Notes: a model not told the origin generated them from the letters alone. Counted from the stretch's first letter, positions 8,914 to 18,725 are shown. The stretch: DNA of 64,000 nucleotides from Hymenobacter qilianensis (GCF_014489555.1 NZ_CP060784.1:3782001-3846000); one strand, 5' to 3'. Made by a program: numbers and translations.

Positions 8914-10775
8914 CTACATCGTGTACTTACGCCCTTTGTTCTGTTCCTTCAGATACGCCATTAACGGCTGAAAATAATCGACCATGGCGCGGGCGGATAA
9001 GTCTTCGCCAGTCTTTTCTTTCAGCACGGTGCGCCAATCTTTGCTGGCACCGGGACGCATGATGTCGGCCAGAAAAGCGCCTACTTCTTTGCTGCCATAA
9101 TAATTGGTGACGTGCGGGTCCTGTTTCAGGATCTTCTTCGCGATGTGATCGTGGAGCTGAAATAGGATGACGTAGGAGAGGGCGTAGTCATAATACTGCG
9201 CTGGGTCGTCGTTGATGTGGGTTTTGGTAGCGGGGTCGAGGAAGTTTTCACCGCGCGCGGTGGGCGGCGTAATGCCCTGATACTTCTTCACCAGCTCCCA
9301 CCATTTGGCGTTGAGCTGATCGGGGGGCAAATTCTCGGCGTAGAAGCTATTTTCCCACTCGCTCATCACCCCGGAGGCAAACGGCAGGAAAGTCACGTAG
9401 TTAAGCGCTTCCTTGAGCAGCGTCTGCGTCTGATCCGTTTTGGCCGAGGCCGGCACTAGGTCTAAACCAACAAGGAAAGGCTTCTGGGTAGCCGCCAGGC
9501 CCATCAGGCTGCCCATGGCCTCGTGGTAGGCGCGATTGGCCCCGCTGCGCAGCAATACTGGCACTTCGGGGTTGGTGTAGCTCATGTAATAGTAGATGTG
9601 GCCCAGCTCGTGGTGGGTCGTCTCGTACCACTCCGTGTTGGGCTCCACGCTCATTAGGCTGCGCACGTCGTTCTCCAGGTCCATGTGCCAGGCCGAGGCG
9701 TGGTTGTTCTTCTTGTAGTTGGCGCCAGCAGGCAATGGGTACAGACTGCTCTTTTCGTAGAAGCTTGGGGCAAAGCCGCAAAGCCTAAGCTTTGGTAGAA
9801 GCGCTCGGCTTGCTTTACCTGCCACTCCGCACCCTTTTTGGCTAATACCGCGTCCAGGTTCAGGCCTTTCACGTCCACCATCGCGCTCCAGTCCTGGCCC
9901 CAGCGGTTGGGCAGCCAGTGGGCGGGCAAGTAGTCGGGTACCTGCTTCTGACCGTATTTTTTGGCCAATTCGTAGCGGGCGTACGTGTGCAATTCGCGGT
10001 AAAGCGGGCGCAGCTCGTCGTTGATCTGCCGTACCAGCTGCATCATTTCCTCCCGCGTGAGGCCGTAGTCGGAAGCCTGGTACGTGAAGTAGTCGGGGTA
10101 GCCGAGGGCCTTCACCGTCTCGTTGCGCAGGCCGCGCAAGTTGAGCAAGCCTTCCTTGAGCGTCGGGCCGATGGCTTTGCTGGCCTCCCAGGCCGCCTGG
10201 CGCTTGGCCGGGTTTTTCTCCTTGCGCAGCACTTCGTCAATATCGTTGGTCGTCACCGACTTACCCTGGTATTTATAGTCGAAGCCGTAGAGCTTTTCCA
10301 CCTGCGCCGTTTCGGCCTTGATGCGGCGCGTTACTACGTCTGCAATAGTCTGGGGTGAGTTGGCAGCGTTGTAAAGAGCGGCTTTCAACTGCTTGACCTG
10401 CAACTCACTAAGGTCGGCCTGGTGCTCCAACAGCTCCCGCAAACGGGTAATATTCTCGGTGCTGCCAGTGAAAGCGGCCATTGCCTGATTGGCGCGGGCC
10501 GTAGCCGCCGCATTGGTCGTGTCGCCGGGCACGATACGGGTATTCGAGCGCCACTCCGCCTCCGCCGATTGCGTGTAGAGGCGCTGGTATTGGGTGGAGT
10601 ACTGCTGGAGGAAAGCATCGGCCTGGGTGCGCCAGTCGGGCGCGGCAGGCTGCGTTGCCGCGGGTGTTTCGGTGGCCGTACTGGCCGTGGGGGGCGTTTT
10701 GGCGGTAGGCGCACACGACCATAGCGCACTGCCAAGAGCAACGCCGGCCATTCCGGTTAAGAGCGTTTTTTTCAT
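8914..10775 (-). CDS. M2 family (angiotensin-converting-enzyme-like) peptidyl-dipeptidase, lipoprotein (one frameshift)
   Basis: The repaired protein is about 620 residues. A lipoprotein signal (MKKTLLTGMAGVALGSALWSC) places it outside the inner membrane. The zinc site is THHELGHIYYYMSY (HExxH), with the third ligand Glu in YHEAMGSLMGL, the arrangement of ACE-family M2 peptidases. The N-terminal half is helical. The frame breaks at G4 9767-9770: one more base joins FAALP to PSFYEKSSLYPLP. The family removes C-terminal dipeptides from peptides, here probably for peptide scavenging in the periplasm. I start at the lipoprotein Met at 10775 rather than 21 codons upstream because the signal begins there. 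Confidence 0.88.
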
Positions 10776-10898
10776 AAATGCTGGAATAGGAACAGAGGTG
10801 GGTGGAGTGATGCCCCTAAAGTAATGACTAGCCGACAAGTGCCGACAGCACCTTGATGCCAGCAGATAGAAAGATAGCGTAACGGTCGCGAGTGAGGC

Positions 10899-11842
10899 TT
10901 ACGCTGCCGCCTGCTGCTGTAGCAAATGGCAGTCTTTGTACTTCTTGCCGCTGCCGCACGGGCACGGGTCGTTGCGACCAAACTTGCGCCGACTCCGCAG
11001 CGTTTTCAGCCATTCGCGCGGATCGACGGCAAAGCGCAGAAAACGCTTCTTGGGGTTTTGGCGCAGCGCACGGCTCAACAGCTGATACAGCTCCGGGTGG
11101 TTTTCCTGAAGCTTCTCGGGCTTCTCAAAAAAGTACTCCGTCACGACCGCGAAAAACTCGGCTTCGTTGGTGCCGGCGTAGGAGTTGATGTCGGACTTGC
11201 CGTCGCGGATGGCTTCGATTTCACGCTGCATCACCTCGGCCCAAGGCTGGAGCAGTTCGGGGGCAAAGCCATGGAAGGTACGCCGTCAATTACGCCATCG
11301 GCCTGGTCGAGCAGGTGAGCGAACTCATGAATACCTACGTTTTGCTTGTCCAATGAATCCTTAAAGCCTTGCTCTAACGAAGCCTTGGAAAGATGCATAT
11401 AATGAGACGTTTGAAAATTACGGACGCTACCCAGCAACTGGCCTTGCAGGGGCGTCATTTCCTTGTTTGGGTCGTGGGCCTCGCGCCAGGCATCGGGCAC
11501 AATAAGCACTTCACTCAGGTTGCCATACTCCCAATCGGGAAAGCCAAAAACCGGAATGATGGCCGATGCCGCCACCAGCACCCTCGTGGTATCATCTACT
11601 TCGGTCTGCACGCCAGTGATGAGCGTTTGGGCCAGAAAAACCTGCACCGATTTTTCAAACCGCTGCTTTTCATTTTTGGTGAGCGAGAGATAGAAAGCCA
11701 CGCGCTCCATCAGAATTCGCCGCCACTCGACGGGAAATTCTTCGGCCAAAGCTTCCGTCCGCACGCGCGCATCGCGGGTGATGTAGCGGTAGAAGAGAAA
11801 GATAAGGCCGCCGATAATGGCCAAAAAAATAGCGTAGCTCAT
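10899..11842 (-). CDS. MtfA-like M90 zinc peptidase with a C-terminal SEC-C zinc motif (one frameshift)
   Basis: The repaired protein is about 315 residues. It opens with a membrane segment ([20 protein letters not shown]), followed by an MtfA-like domain with the zinc motif [15 protein letters not shown] (HExxH) and a later Glu-rich segment [12 protein letters not shown] that supplies the downstream ligand in this family. E. coli MtfA is an aminopeptidase linked to Mlc and PTS sugar regulation. This one adds a C-terminal SEC-C motif, [17 protein letters not shown], which binds zinc and usually mediates protein or ribosome-associated contacts. The frame breaks at G5 11259-11263; one extra base gives [19 protein letters not shown]. 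The SEC-C tail and membrane anchor are not part of the E. coli protein. Confidence 0.85.
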
Positions 11843-11988
11843 GAGGGTTCAACTAAATAAACAGGCCTCGTGTACGCACTTATAGCGTTAGTAGCTGAGC
11901 TGGGGGGCTTTTTTCTTCATCTTTAAGGTTAAGCTTCCATAAAAAGACGAGGACACTGTATTCTGACTGCTCGACCTGCGCCTTATGC

Positions 11989-12624
11989 TTAATCGCAAAG
12001 GGTTGGTAAGTTGGGGTTTTGAGCGAAGTCAAGCATCTGCTCCAGTTGGCATAGGGTCACCCGGTCGGTGGATAAGGTCAGGTGGTGCAGCTCCGTGCGA
12101 TGCACCCAGCGTACGCCCACCGTTTCGGGCGTGTCAGCTTGCAAACTGCCACCTACTATATCGCAGAGAACGAACGCTTTGTATACGTACCAGGGCTGCG
12201 GCGGGTGCGGGTGCTGCTTCTTATCGAAGAGGGCCAGCAGGCGCACTGCTTGGGTTTCAAGGCCCGTTTCTTCCCGTGCTTCCTTCACCGCTACCTCGAA
12301 GGGTGTGTAGCCTACATCGGCCCAGCCGCCGGGCAGCGTCCAGCGGTTTCCGTCTATTTTTTCCTGCACCATCAGGATTTCCTCGGTGCCGCGAAACAGC
12401 ACCGCCCGCACATCTACTTTAGGAGTAGGGTAGCCCGCCTCGTTAGCAAACAAGGCGTTAAGCTTTGCAATGGGCTCGTTGGTCAGGCTGGCCATCATTT
12501 GGAGGCTGAGCGCCTGCACTTCCTCATAGCGCTCAGTATCATAGGCACTGAGCGCATAGGTAAGGCCCGCCTGCGCTAGCGCCTGCAACCGTTGGGCAAC
12601 AGCCAGCAAGTCGGTAGCAGTCAT
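11989..12624 (-). CDS. Nudix hydrolase with N-terminal helical domain
   Basis: A 211-residue protein. Residues 1-60 form a helical domain typical of the subfamily whose Nudix box begins GGWADVGY. The box continues EVAVKEAREETGLE (about residues 98-122), with the catalytic Glu residues of REETG present. Members hydrolyse nucleoside diphosphate derivatives such as ADP-ribose; the exact substrate is unknown. It stands on the minus strand between the helicase gene and the MtfA-like gene with its own upstream gap of 46 bases. Confidence 0.85.
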   Translation of the reverse strand: MTATDLLAVAQRLQALAQAGLTYALSAYDTERYEEVQALSLQMMASLTNEPIAKLNALFANEAGYPTPKVDVRAVLFRGTEEILMVQEKIDGNRWTLPGGWADVGYTPFEVAVKEAREETGLETQAVRLLALFDKKQHPHPPQPWYVYKAFVLCDIVGGSLQADTPETVGVRWVHRTELHHLTLSTDRVTLCQLEQMLDFAQNPNLPTLCD

Positions 12625-12670
12625 TCGATTGGGTTTTATCTAGCTAAGAATTTCAAATTATAGCTGAGCG

Positions 12671-14053
12671 CTACACCACCACCGAAACCCGAATCTTGCG
12701 GCCTTTCACCTTAGCGCCCGTTACGCGCTGCGCAACATCCTGCGCAAACTGGCGCGGGACGGCCACGTAGCTGTAGTGGTCGAATACCTCAATGTGGCCT
12801 ACCGCTTCGCGCTCCAAGCCGCCGTGGGCCACAAAGGTGCCTACCAAGTCGTGGGCACTGACCTTGTCCTTACGGCCGGCAGATACGTGCAGAGTCACGT
12901 TTTCGGGGCGGGGCGCTTTGGGCGCGGCGGGCGGCAAAGCCGGCGCGTGCATGGTTTTCCACTTGATACTTTCGGACACGGGCCACTTTTGCACGTGGTT
13001 TTGCTCGTGGGGCGTGGCCAGAATGTGAGCCGTACCGACGGCGCCAGCGCGCGCCGTACGACCGGCGCGGTGCTGGAACGAGTCGGCCTTGTCGGGGGCG
13101 TCGTATTGGATAACGGTGTCGAGGGCCGTTACGTCGAGGCCGCGCGCGGCTACATCGGTGGCAACCAGGGCCTGAGCCGAGCCATTGCGCAGCTTCATAA
13201 GGGCTTTGTCGCGCTCGGGCTGGGGCATTTTGCCGTGCAATACTTCGGCGGCCACGCCACGGCCTACAAGGAAGCGGGAAAGCTCGACGCACCGGTCGCG
13301 GGTGTTGCAAAAAATGAGGGCGCGGCCGGTTTCTGGCTGATGCAGCAGGTGGAGCAGGGCGGCGGGCTTTTTCTCAATAGGGCCTACCTGGCCCAGCAAC
13401 GTCAGGTTTTCGGGCAGCTCATCCGTATCCTCGCCGGCGTTTACCACGCGCGGCCGGGTCAGGTTGGCCCGAATCAGATTCAACACCTTATCCGACATCG
13501 TAGCCGAAAACAGCATGGTCTGGCGACGACGGGGCAGGCGCTTGATTATTTCGACCAGCTCATCCTGAAAACCTAGCTCTAGCAGCTTATCAGCTTCATC
13601 CAGAATCAGGGTTTTGAGCTGATTGGGAATAATGGTGCGCCGCTCCAGGTGGTCGAGCAGACGGCCCGGCGTGGCCACTACCACGTGGGGCGTCTGCTTC
13701 AACGATGCAGTTTCCTCGCGCATGGCGTGACCACCGTAAAAGGCTGTTACGCGCAGGTTGGGAATATATTTGCCTAGTTTTTTAAGCGCGTCGCGCACCT
13801 GCAGAGCCAGCTCGCGAGCGGGCACCAGCACCAGAATCTGCATGGTGTCCTGGGTGACATCAATGTGCTGGAGTACGGAGAGTCCGTAGGCGGCCGTTTT
13901 GCCCGAGCCGGTGGGCGCCTGGCCCGCTACATCCTGACCGGCCAGGGCCATCGGAATTACTTCCGTCTGTACGGGCGTAGGAGCGGTAAAATTCAGCTCT
14001 TCCAGGGCTTGGAGCAGCGAGGGCGCAAGGCCGAGGTCGGAAAAAGAAGTCAT
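12671..14053 (-). CDS. DEAD-box RNA helicase, DbpA-like
   Basis: A 460-residue helicase. Visible motifs are the Q motif (FTAPTPVQTEVIP), Walker A APTGSGKTAAYG, PARELALQ, TPGRLLDHL, the DEAD box ILDEADKLLELG, SAT (MLFSATMS) and HRAGRTARAG. The C-terminal 75 residues (VTLHVSAGRKDKVSAHDLVG onward) match the DbpA RNA-binding domain, which directs DbpA to 23S rRNA helix 92, so a role in large-subunit assembly is likely. The start at 14053 (MTSFSDLGLAPSLLQ) fits the family; an 18-codon upstream extension is unlikely. A TAnnTTTG promoter lies just upstream. Confidence 0.88.
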   Translation of the reverse strand: MTSFSDLGLAPSLLQALEELNFTAPTPVQTEVIPMALAGQDVAGQAPTGSGKTAAYGLSVLQHIDVTQDTMQILVLVPARELALQVRDALKKLGKYIPNLRVTAFYGGHAMREETASLKQTPHVVVATPGRLLDHLERRTIIPNQLKTLILDEADKLLELGFQDELVEIIKRLPRRRQTMLFSATMSDKVLNLIRANLTRPRVVNAGEDTDELPENLTLLGQVGPIEKKPAALLHLLHQPETGRALIFCNTRDRCVELSRFLVGRGVAAEVLHGKMPQPERDKALMKLRNGSAQALVATDVAARGLDVTALDTVIQYDAPDKADSFQHRAGRTARAGAVGTAHILATPHEQNHVQKWPVSESIKWKTMHAPALPPAAPKAPRPENVTLHVSAGRKDKVSAHDLVGTFVAHGGLEREAVGHIEVFDHYSYVAVPRQFAQDVAQRVTGAKVKGRKIRVSVVV

Positions 14054-14074
14054 AGAAAGCACAAAAGGATACCA

Positions 14075-14107
14075 CAAAGGTAGGCAGCCCGGCGGCAGCA
14101 GCCGCAA
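14075..14107 (-). promoter_or_regulatory. Bacteroidota-type promoter of the DbpA-like helicase gene
   Basis: On the minus strand TTG (14107-14105) is followed after 22 bases by TACCTTTG (14082-14075), matching the Bacteroidota TTG-N17-23-TAnnTTTG consensus, 22 bases upstream of the start codon. A second TACCTTTG at 14140-14147 on the plus strand lies upstream of the divergent MFS gene, with its nearest TTG 25 bases away. Confidence 0.55.
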
Positions 14108-14211
14108 CCCTTTGTGCGGTACCCCGTACCTGCGCTCCGTACCTTTGCACCGGCAGATACATATTCTGCTAACAAAAAAGCCCCCAGGCGCTTTTACGGT
14201 CTGCTGAACAG

Positions 14212-15471
14212 ATGCAGCGAGCCTGGATTTACCCGCGCAGCGTGAAGAATGAAGTTGTGATTACTCAAAACAGAACCCAGCACCCAACCGCCGTATTACT
14301 CCCAGCTCAGGCCCCGTTCACAAGCGGACTCGTGTGGCTGATGGCCATTACCTGCGGCTTGGTGGTGGCCAATATTTACTACAACCAACCGCTGCTGGTC
14401 GAGATTGGCCGCACGTTTCAGGTATCTGATAGCCGGGTGAGCTGGGTTGCTACCATCACGCAGGTGGGCTACACACTGGGACTGCTATTTGCCGTGCCAT
14501 TGGGCGATAAAGTAGAGCGTAAAGGACTGATTCTGTTACTGCTGCTGTGCGCGGCAGCTTGTTTGGCCGGGGCTGCGTTGGCGCCATCCTTCGTGGTGCT
14601 GGTGGCTGCCAGCCTTTTAATTGGCATCTTTTCCGCCGTGCCTCAGCTATTGGTGCCCATGGCCGCCTCTCTGGCCACCGACGCTGAACGGGGCAAGGTG
14701 GTCGGTAAAGTGATGAGCGGTTTACTAATCGGAATTCTGCTCTCGCGCACCCTGAGCGGCTACGTGGGAGCGCATTTTGGTTGGCGCACTATGTTTGGCG
14801 GCGGCGCTCTAATGATGCTGGTGCTTGTGGCTGTTCTGGCGCTGAGCCTGCCCCGCAACCAACCATCGTTCAAAGGCACCTACGCCAGCCTCATGAAATC
14901 TTTGCTGACGCTGACCCGCGATTTGCCGACGCTGCGCCGCTCTTCGCTAGTCGGTGCATGCATGTTTGGCGGGCTTACCGTTTTCTGGACTACACTAGTG
15001 TTTTTCCTGGAGGGCGCCCCTTATTTTTATAAAAGCGACGTGGTCGGCTTTTTCGGCGTAATTGGCGCTTGTGGAGCTCTGGCCGCACCTTTAGCGGGCA
15101 AATTAGCTGATAAGCGCGGCTCAGACTACGCTTTGAGTATGGGTATTCTGCTGGCGCTGGGGGCTTACCTGTTGCTGGGGGTAAGCGGGGTTTACTTGGT
15201 AGGTCTGATTCTCGGAGTTATCATTCTGGATGTGGGCCAGCAGGTGACACACATCTCTAATCAGTCGCGGATTTTCTCTTTGATACCCGAAGCCCGGAGC
15301 CGACTGAATACGGTGTACATGACCAGTTCTTTTATTGGCGGGTCATTGGGGTCGCTGGCCGGTGGGTTTGCGTGGGCGCATTGGCAGTGGCCGGGCGTGT
15401 GTGCCACGGGCCTGCTTTTCGTAGTAGCGGCATTTCTGATTAACCGATTTTATGGCCGCGCCAATGGCTAG
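14212..15471 (+). CDS. MFS transporter (NIYYNQPLL subfamily)
   Basis: A 419-residue protein with about twelve membrane helices. The first helix carries VVANIYYNQPLLVEIGRTF, a signature of a subfamily of small-molecule exporters related to YnfM-type transporters, followed by PLGDKVERKGLILL as the loop-2 motif. The substrate cannot be deduced. The N-terminus before ALLPAQAP may be over-extended: no closer ATG exists until after the first helix starts. It is divergent from the DbpA-like gene and ends 10 bases from the converging YihY-like gene, with a single GC-motif copy in the junction. Confidence 0.8.
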   Translation: MQRAWIYPRSVKNEVVITQNRTQHPTAVLLPAQAPFTSGLVWLMAITCGLVVANIYYNQPLLVEIGRTFQVSDSRVSWVATITQVGYTLGLLFAVPLGDKVERKGLILLLLLCAAACLAGAALAPSFVVLVAASLLIGIFSAVPQLLVPMAASLATDAERGKVVGKVMSGLLIGILLSRTLSGYVGAHFGWRTMFGGGALMMLVLVAVLALSLPRNQPSFKGTYASLMKSLLTLTRDLPTLRRSSLVGACMFGGLTVFWTTLVFFLEGAPYFYKSDVVGFFGVIGACGALAAPLAGKLADKRGSDYALSMGILLALGAYLLLGVSGVYLVGLILGVIILDVGQQVTHISNQSRIFSLIPEARSRLNTVYMTSSFIGGSLGSLAGGFAWAHWQWPGVCATGLLFVVAAFLINRFYGRANG

Positions 15472-15480
15472 GGGGCTTTT

Positions 15481-16440
15481 TTAGCCTTTAATCCGCCGTA
15501 CGCCGTCCTCGGTGATGTCGACTAACCGGTAGCGAACCGCCGACTTCTTGGGCCGAATATCTATGCCGGCATAATGAGCATACACCTTCGTGAAGCAGGC
15601 GCCGAAGTAGAAGATCATGGCCGAGTAAAACACGAACAGCAGCACGAGCACAATGCTGGAGGCGGGACCATAAATTGGGCCTAAGTTGCGCGGTACCAGT
15701 AGATAGCCGAGGATAAGCTCACCGATGTCGATGCAGACGGCCGTCAGAATTGCCCCCCGAAGCACGGCCCGCCAGGGTACATACGCGCTGCTCAGGTTGC
15801 GAAACGTGACGGCAAACCAAGTGGACAAGATCAGCAGCGACGTCGCCAGGCTCAGGCCCTGAAACAGGTAGTAGCCAAAGGTGGCGTCGAAGTCGCGGGT
15901 GTAGTCGGCTAAGAAGGCCAGCACGGCATCGGTCAGGAAGGCCAGCAGCGTAAGCAGGGCCGTGGCCAGCAGTACGCCCAGCGAGCGCGCCCGCTCGTGC
16001 AGCACTTTGTGAAACTGACCCTCCGTGCGCTGGGGTCGAACCTTCCAAAGCTGGTTTAGCGAATGCTGAATAACGACGAAGAGCGTAGTGGCAATAAAAA
16101 CCAGAAAGGCTGACCCCAACCACGTCATCAGGCGGCTGCGCTCGATATTGCTTACGTTTTGCAGAATTTGCTCTACCAAGCCCGCCGCCGGATAGCCCAG
16201 CAGATTAGAGATTTTTTGCAAGAGCAGCCCGCGCACCGTGGAGGCCGAATAAATGCCTCCCAGCACCTGAATGAGGATAATGAGGATGGGCGGGAGGGCA
16301 AACGTGGCAAAGAAAGCAGTAGCCGCGCCCAAACGCAACGGGTCGTTGGCGCCCAGTTCGCGGGCGGCACGCCGGAGCAGAACAAAAAAATCAGTCCAGA
16401 CTTTGCGCCGGGGCTGACCCGGCTCGCGTACTTTTGTCAT
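15481..16440 (-). CDS. YihY/virulence factor BrkB family membrane protein
   Basis: A 319-residue protein with about six membrane helices. Family features are the early LGAATAFFATFALPPILIIL helix (the usual A-x-Y-F/L-x-LFP-like region), the loop LNQLWKVRPQR, and a late GPIYGPASSIVLVLLFVFYS helix. The molecular function is not established; early naming as ribonuclease BN or serum-resistance factor is not reliable. ATG 16440 is chosen over 16449 because it is the second of two close Met codons and either is possible. The C-terminal cytosolic tail is basic. Confidence 0.85.
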   Translation of the reverse strand: MTKVREPGQPRRKVWTDFFVLLRRAARELGANDPLRLGAATAFFATFALPPILIILIQVLGGIYSASTVRGLLLQKISNLLGYPAAGLVEQILQNVSNIERSRLMTWLGSAFLVFIATTLFVVIQHSLNQLWKVRPQRTEGQFHKVLHERARSLGVLLATALLTLLAFLTDAVLAFLADYTRDFDATFGYYLFQGLSLATSLLILSTWFAVTFRNLSSAYVPWRAVLRGAILTAVCIDIGELILGYLLVPRNLGPIYGPASSIVLVLLFVFYSAMIFYFGACFTKVYAHYAGIDIRPKKSAVRYRLVDITEDGVRRIKG

Positions 16441-16503
16441 GTGCCTCATCTGGTCACTGTGCGGCTACACTATTTACGCGCTTTGCGGCGCCCATTGAGA
16501 ATG

Positions 16504-16638
16504 CTAGCGATTCAGATAGTAAAAAAACTCGCCTGCGCTGGCTCCGGCTTTGAAGATGAAATAAGCGGAAAGAATGCACAAAATAACCTTGGCGGGCTTC
16601 TGTTCCAGTAAATGAGCGTAGCTACTGAGGTCTTTCAT
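16504..16638 (-). CDS. Small membrane protein, 44 residues
   Basis: A short reading frame in the gap between the YihY-like and DUF2062 genes. The product starts MKDLSSYAHLLEQKPAKVI, continues with one hydrophobic helix (LCILSAYFIFKAGASAG) and ends EFFYYLNR. The amphipathic start, single helix and lack of any competing frame argue that it is real. I do not recognise a family. It is upstream of, and on the same strand as, the YihY-like gene with about 60 bases between, so the two may share a transcript. Confidence 0.5.
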   Translation of the reverse strand: MKDLSSYAHLLEQKPAKVILCILSAYFIFKAGASAGEFFYYLNR

Positions 16639-16656
16639 GATCTGTTGTCGTGATGT

Positions 16657-17184
16657 ATGAGTGAGCAAATAATTCCGCAGACATCACCTCCCGACACGTC
16701 CACCACGCCGCCCCGCGCCGGTTGGCTGCGACGCCGGATACTCATGCCGCTGCTGGGCTTGCTACAGCAAGGGCTTTCTCCTACGCAGCTGGCCCTCACG
16801 GTAGCTTTGGGAGTGGTGTTCGGGCTGATTCCGGTTCTGGGAGTCACGACGCTGCTCAGCACATTTGCGGCCGTAAGGCTGCGCCTGAACGTAGCGGCAT
16901 TATTACTCATCAGTCATCTAATGAGCCCATTGCAGCTGCTGTTGCTCATTCCGCTGCTCCAACTCGGAGCCCGCGTGGTGGGCGACGGGACGGATACTGA
17001 GCTAACCCTGACGCAGCTGCAGCACCTGCTCAGCACCGACTGGGTGGAAGCGGCCCGTTTGCTTTGGCGCGCTAGTCTGGGGGGCTTTTTGCTGTGGCTG
17101 CTGGCGTCCGTAGTATTGGTACCCGGCTTGTTCTACGGGTTGCGGCCCGTGTTCGACCGCGTAGCGCGCCAGAAGGCGAAGTAA
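16657..17184 (+). CDS. DUF2062 domain membrane protein
   Basis: A 175-residue protein. After a Pro/Thr-rich N-terminus it shows the DUF2062 pattern: LLQQGLSPTQLALTVALGVV, FGLIPVLGVTTLL, LNVAALLLISHLMSPLQL and a C-terminal helix. The family is membrane-embedded and of unknown function; members are often found with glycosyltransferases, which are absent here. The divergent 18-base gap to the 44-residue protein gene on the other strand means the two share a promoter region. Confidence 0.8.
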   Translation: MSEQIIPQTSPPDTSTTPPRAGWLRRRILMPLLGLLQQGLSPTQLALTVALGVVFGLIPVLGVTTLLSTFAAVRLRLNVAALLLISHLMSPLQLLLLIPLLQLGARVVGDGTDTELTLTQLQHLLSTDWVEAARLLWRASLGGFLLWLLASVVLVPGLFYGLRPVFDRVARQKAK

Positions 17185-17194
17185 CCCTTTCGGG

Positions 17195-18127
17195 CTACTC
17201 GCTGCGCTTATAAATGGGCTCGTTCTGGTAGAAATAGTGGCTTAGCGGCTCCTCCGACTCGGGGCTAATAAGCACAATATCAACGAACTGATGGCTGGCA
17301 TCGAGGTGATGCTGAATGACGGCACCAATTTCCTGTAGGAACGAGGTGTCATCGCCTTCTACCTCAAAGCCAAGCAGCAAACGAGCCGGCTCCGGGCTGT
17401 CGGGGAGTTGCAGTTCAGCCAGATAAATAGCCCGAATCAGCGGCTGATCGGCGGCATACGTGCTCAGCGATTCTATCAGAGCCGTGGGCACCTCCGCGGG
17501 CTGACCCAGGAGTACCTGCGTGTCAGGCGGAATCTGGTGGGCAGGGGCTTGAAATAGATGACCGGCTAATAAATCCTCTAGCTCGTTGGCCATCAGTAGC
17601 TTGCCCAGGCTGGAAAACGGGTTCAGCGCACAGTCAGCGCCTTTCACCATCTGAAACAAATCGAAGCCCGACAACCGCAGGTAAGGCACTTCCTCCTTAA
17701 CGACGCTGCTATCAAAAATCCGCCCTGGCGACGTGAAGACCGGAATTTTGCCATCGTGCAATACCTGTAGCTGCACTTCCATGTTCTCCGTCACGGGTAT
17801 TTCGCCCCCTGGCTGGCCTTCCTTGGGTTGGGTAAGCACCAATACATCTTCCTGCAACAGAGCCTGATAGAAACCGGGGCGCGCATCGGGGTCGGCGGCG
17901 GCGTGCAGCAGCATTTCTTCGAGGCGGTTCACGGGCTCGAAAGAAGGCATGGGAGGAGGTGGGGGTGGCAATACCGGAGCGGGCGGTGGAGGCGCTACGG
18001 GCGAGGTAAAATTGGCCCCCTTATAGCGCGGACCCGTAGCTGGCGCAGCGCTGGCAGGAGCAGGATCGGCGGGTGCCGGGGTTTGAACAGGTTGTTTTTT
18101 GGATTTCAGAAAGTCGAACAGACCCAT
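17195..18127 (-). CDS. SseB-like protein with proline-rich N-terminal linker
   Basis: A 310-residue soluble protein. Residues 1-75 are a low-complexity Ala/Pro linker with runs of up to seven prolines. The rest follows the SseB layout: an N-terminal domain (LEEMLLHAAADPDARPGFYQALLQEDVLVL, quoted in halves: FYQALLQEDVLVL, IPVFTSPGRIF, YLRLSGFDLFQM) and a C-terminal domain (LPDSPEPARLLLGFEVEG, FVDIVLIS). SseB homologues were named for enhanced serine sensitivity and are often encoded near type VII or other secretion genes; the biochemical role is unknown. It begins after MGLFDFLKSKK, a common N-terminus of such small cytosolic proteins. Confidence 0.7.
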   Translation of the reverse strand: MGLFDFLKSKKQPVQTPAPADPAPASAAPATGPRYKGANFTSPVAPPPPAPVLPPPPPPMPSFEPVNRLEEMLLHAAADPDARPGFYQALLQEDVLVLTQPKEGQPGGEIPVTENMEVQLQVLHDGKIPVFTSPGRIFDSSVVKEEVPYLRLSGFDLFQMVKGADCALNPFSSLGKLLMANELEDLLAGHLFQAPAHQIPPDTQVLLGQPAEVPTALIESLSTYAADQPLIRAIYLAELQLPDSPEPARLLLGFEVEGDDTSFLQEIGAVIQHHLDASHQFVDIVLISPESEEPLSHYFYQNEPIYKRSE

Positions 18128-18299
18128 AACACTACAGTAATTTGAGATGGCAAGCTAAGGAGGAAAGCTGAGGATAACCGTGAAAAATAGGGGCAATTAC
18201 AGGTTTGAAGAATACAGTGGCGGGTATCAAACTTATAAATCAGCAAGTTGAAGTGATGCAGGCTTACACTGCGCCTTGCATCATCTGCCCTAATACCAG

Positions 18300-18725
18300 C
18301 TACTGTCCGTCGCTGCCGGCACAGGCCTGGAGCTTCTCCGACACCTCCCGAATCGTGAACGGTTTGCCTTTATTACCCCATGACGACTGCACAAAGTTCA
18401 GCAGATTAGTAATTTCCGAATCGGTTAGGTCTTCGTGGCCGGGCATTACCTGGTTGAAGGTGATACCATTAACGACCATGGGCCCGTTCACCCCGCGGCG
18501 CACCAGGCAGGCCAGAAAATTGCGGTTTTCGGCCACGTAGTCGGCGCCGGCCAGGGGCGGGATGAGGCGTTTCAATCCTTGGCCCTCGTCGCCGTGGCAG
18601 TGCGCGCAGTGCTGGGCATAAAGGCGCGCGCCGGCATTCTGACGATCAGTGAAGCAGCCGGCAGCCAGGGTTCCGGCCGCCAAAAAGCCCCCCAGCCGCA
18701 ACAAATCTGCTGCGCGCCACCTCAT
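18300..18725 (-). CDS. Class I c-type cytochrome lipoprotein
   Basis: A 141-residue protein with an N-terminal lipoprotein signal ending LAAGC, a haem attachment site CAHCHG at about residue 40, and the distal Met in NQVMPGHEDLT. The fold is a single mono-haem class I domain. It overlaps the SCO gene by four bases (ATGA arrangement) and is the last gene of a three-gene operon. It could pass electrons to a terminal oxidase. The neighbouring SCO protein supports a link to cytochrome oxidase. Confidence 0.88.
   Translation of the reverse strand: MRWRAADLLRLGGFLAAGTLAAGCFTDRQNAGARLYAQHCAHCHGDEGQGLKRLIPPLAGADYVAENRNFLACLVRRGVNGPMVVNGITFNQVMPGHEDLTDSEITNLLNFVQSSWGNKGKPFTIREVSEKLQACAGSDGQ

Noticed and set aside
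8743-8964. Possible gene on the plus strand in the rhodopsin-peptidase gap
   Set aside because: The frame runs through the terminator hairpin and the end of the peptidase gene and has no family features.
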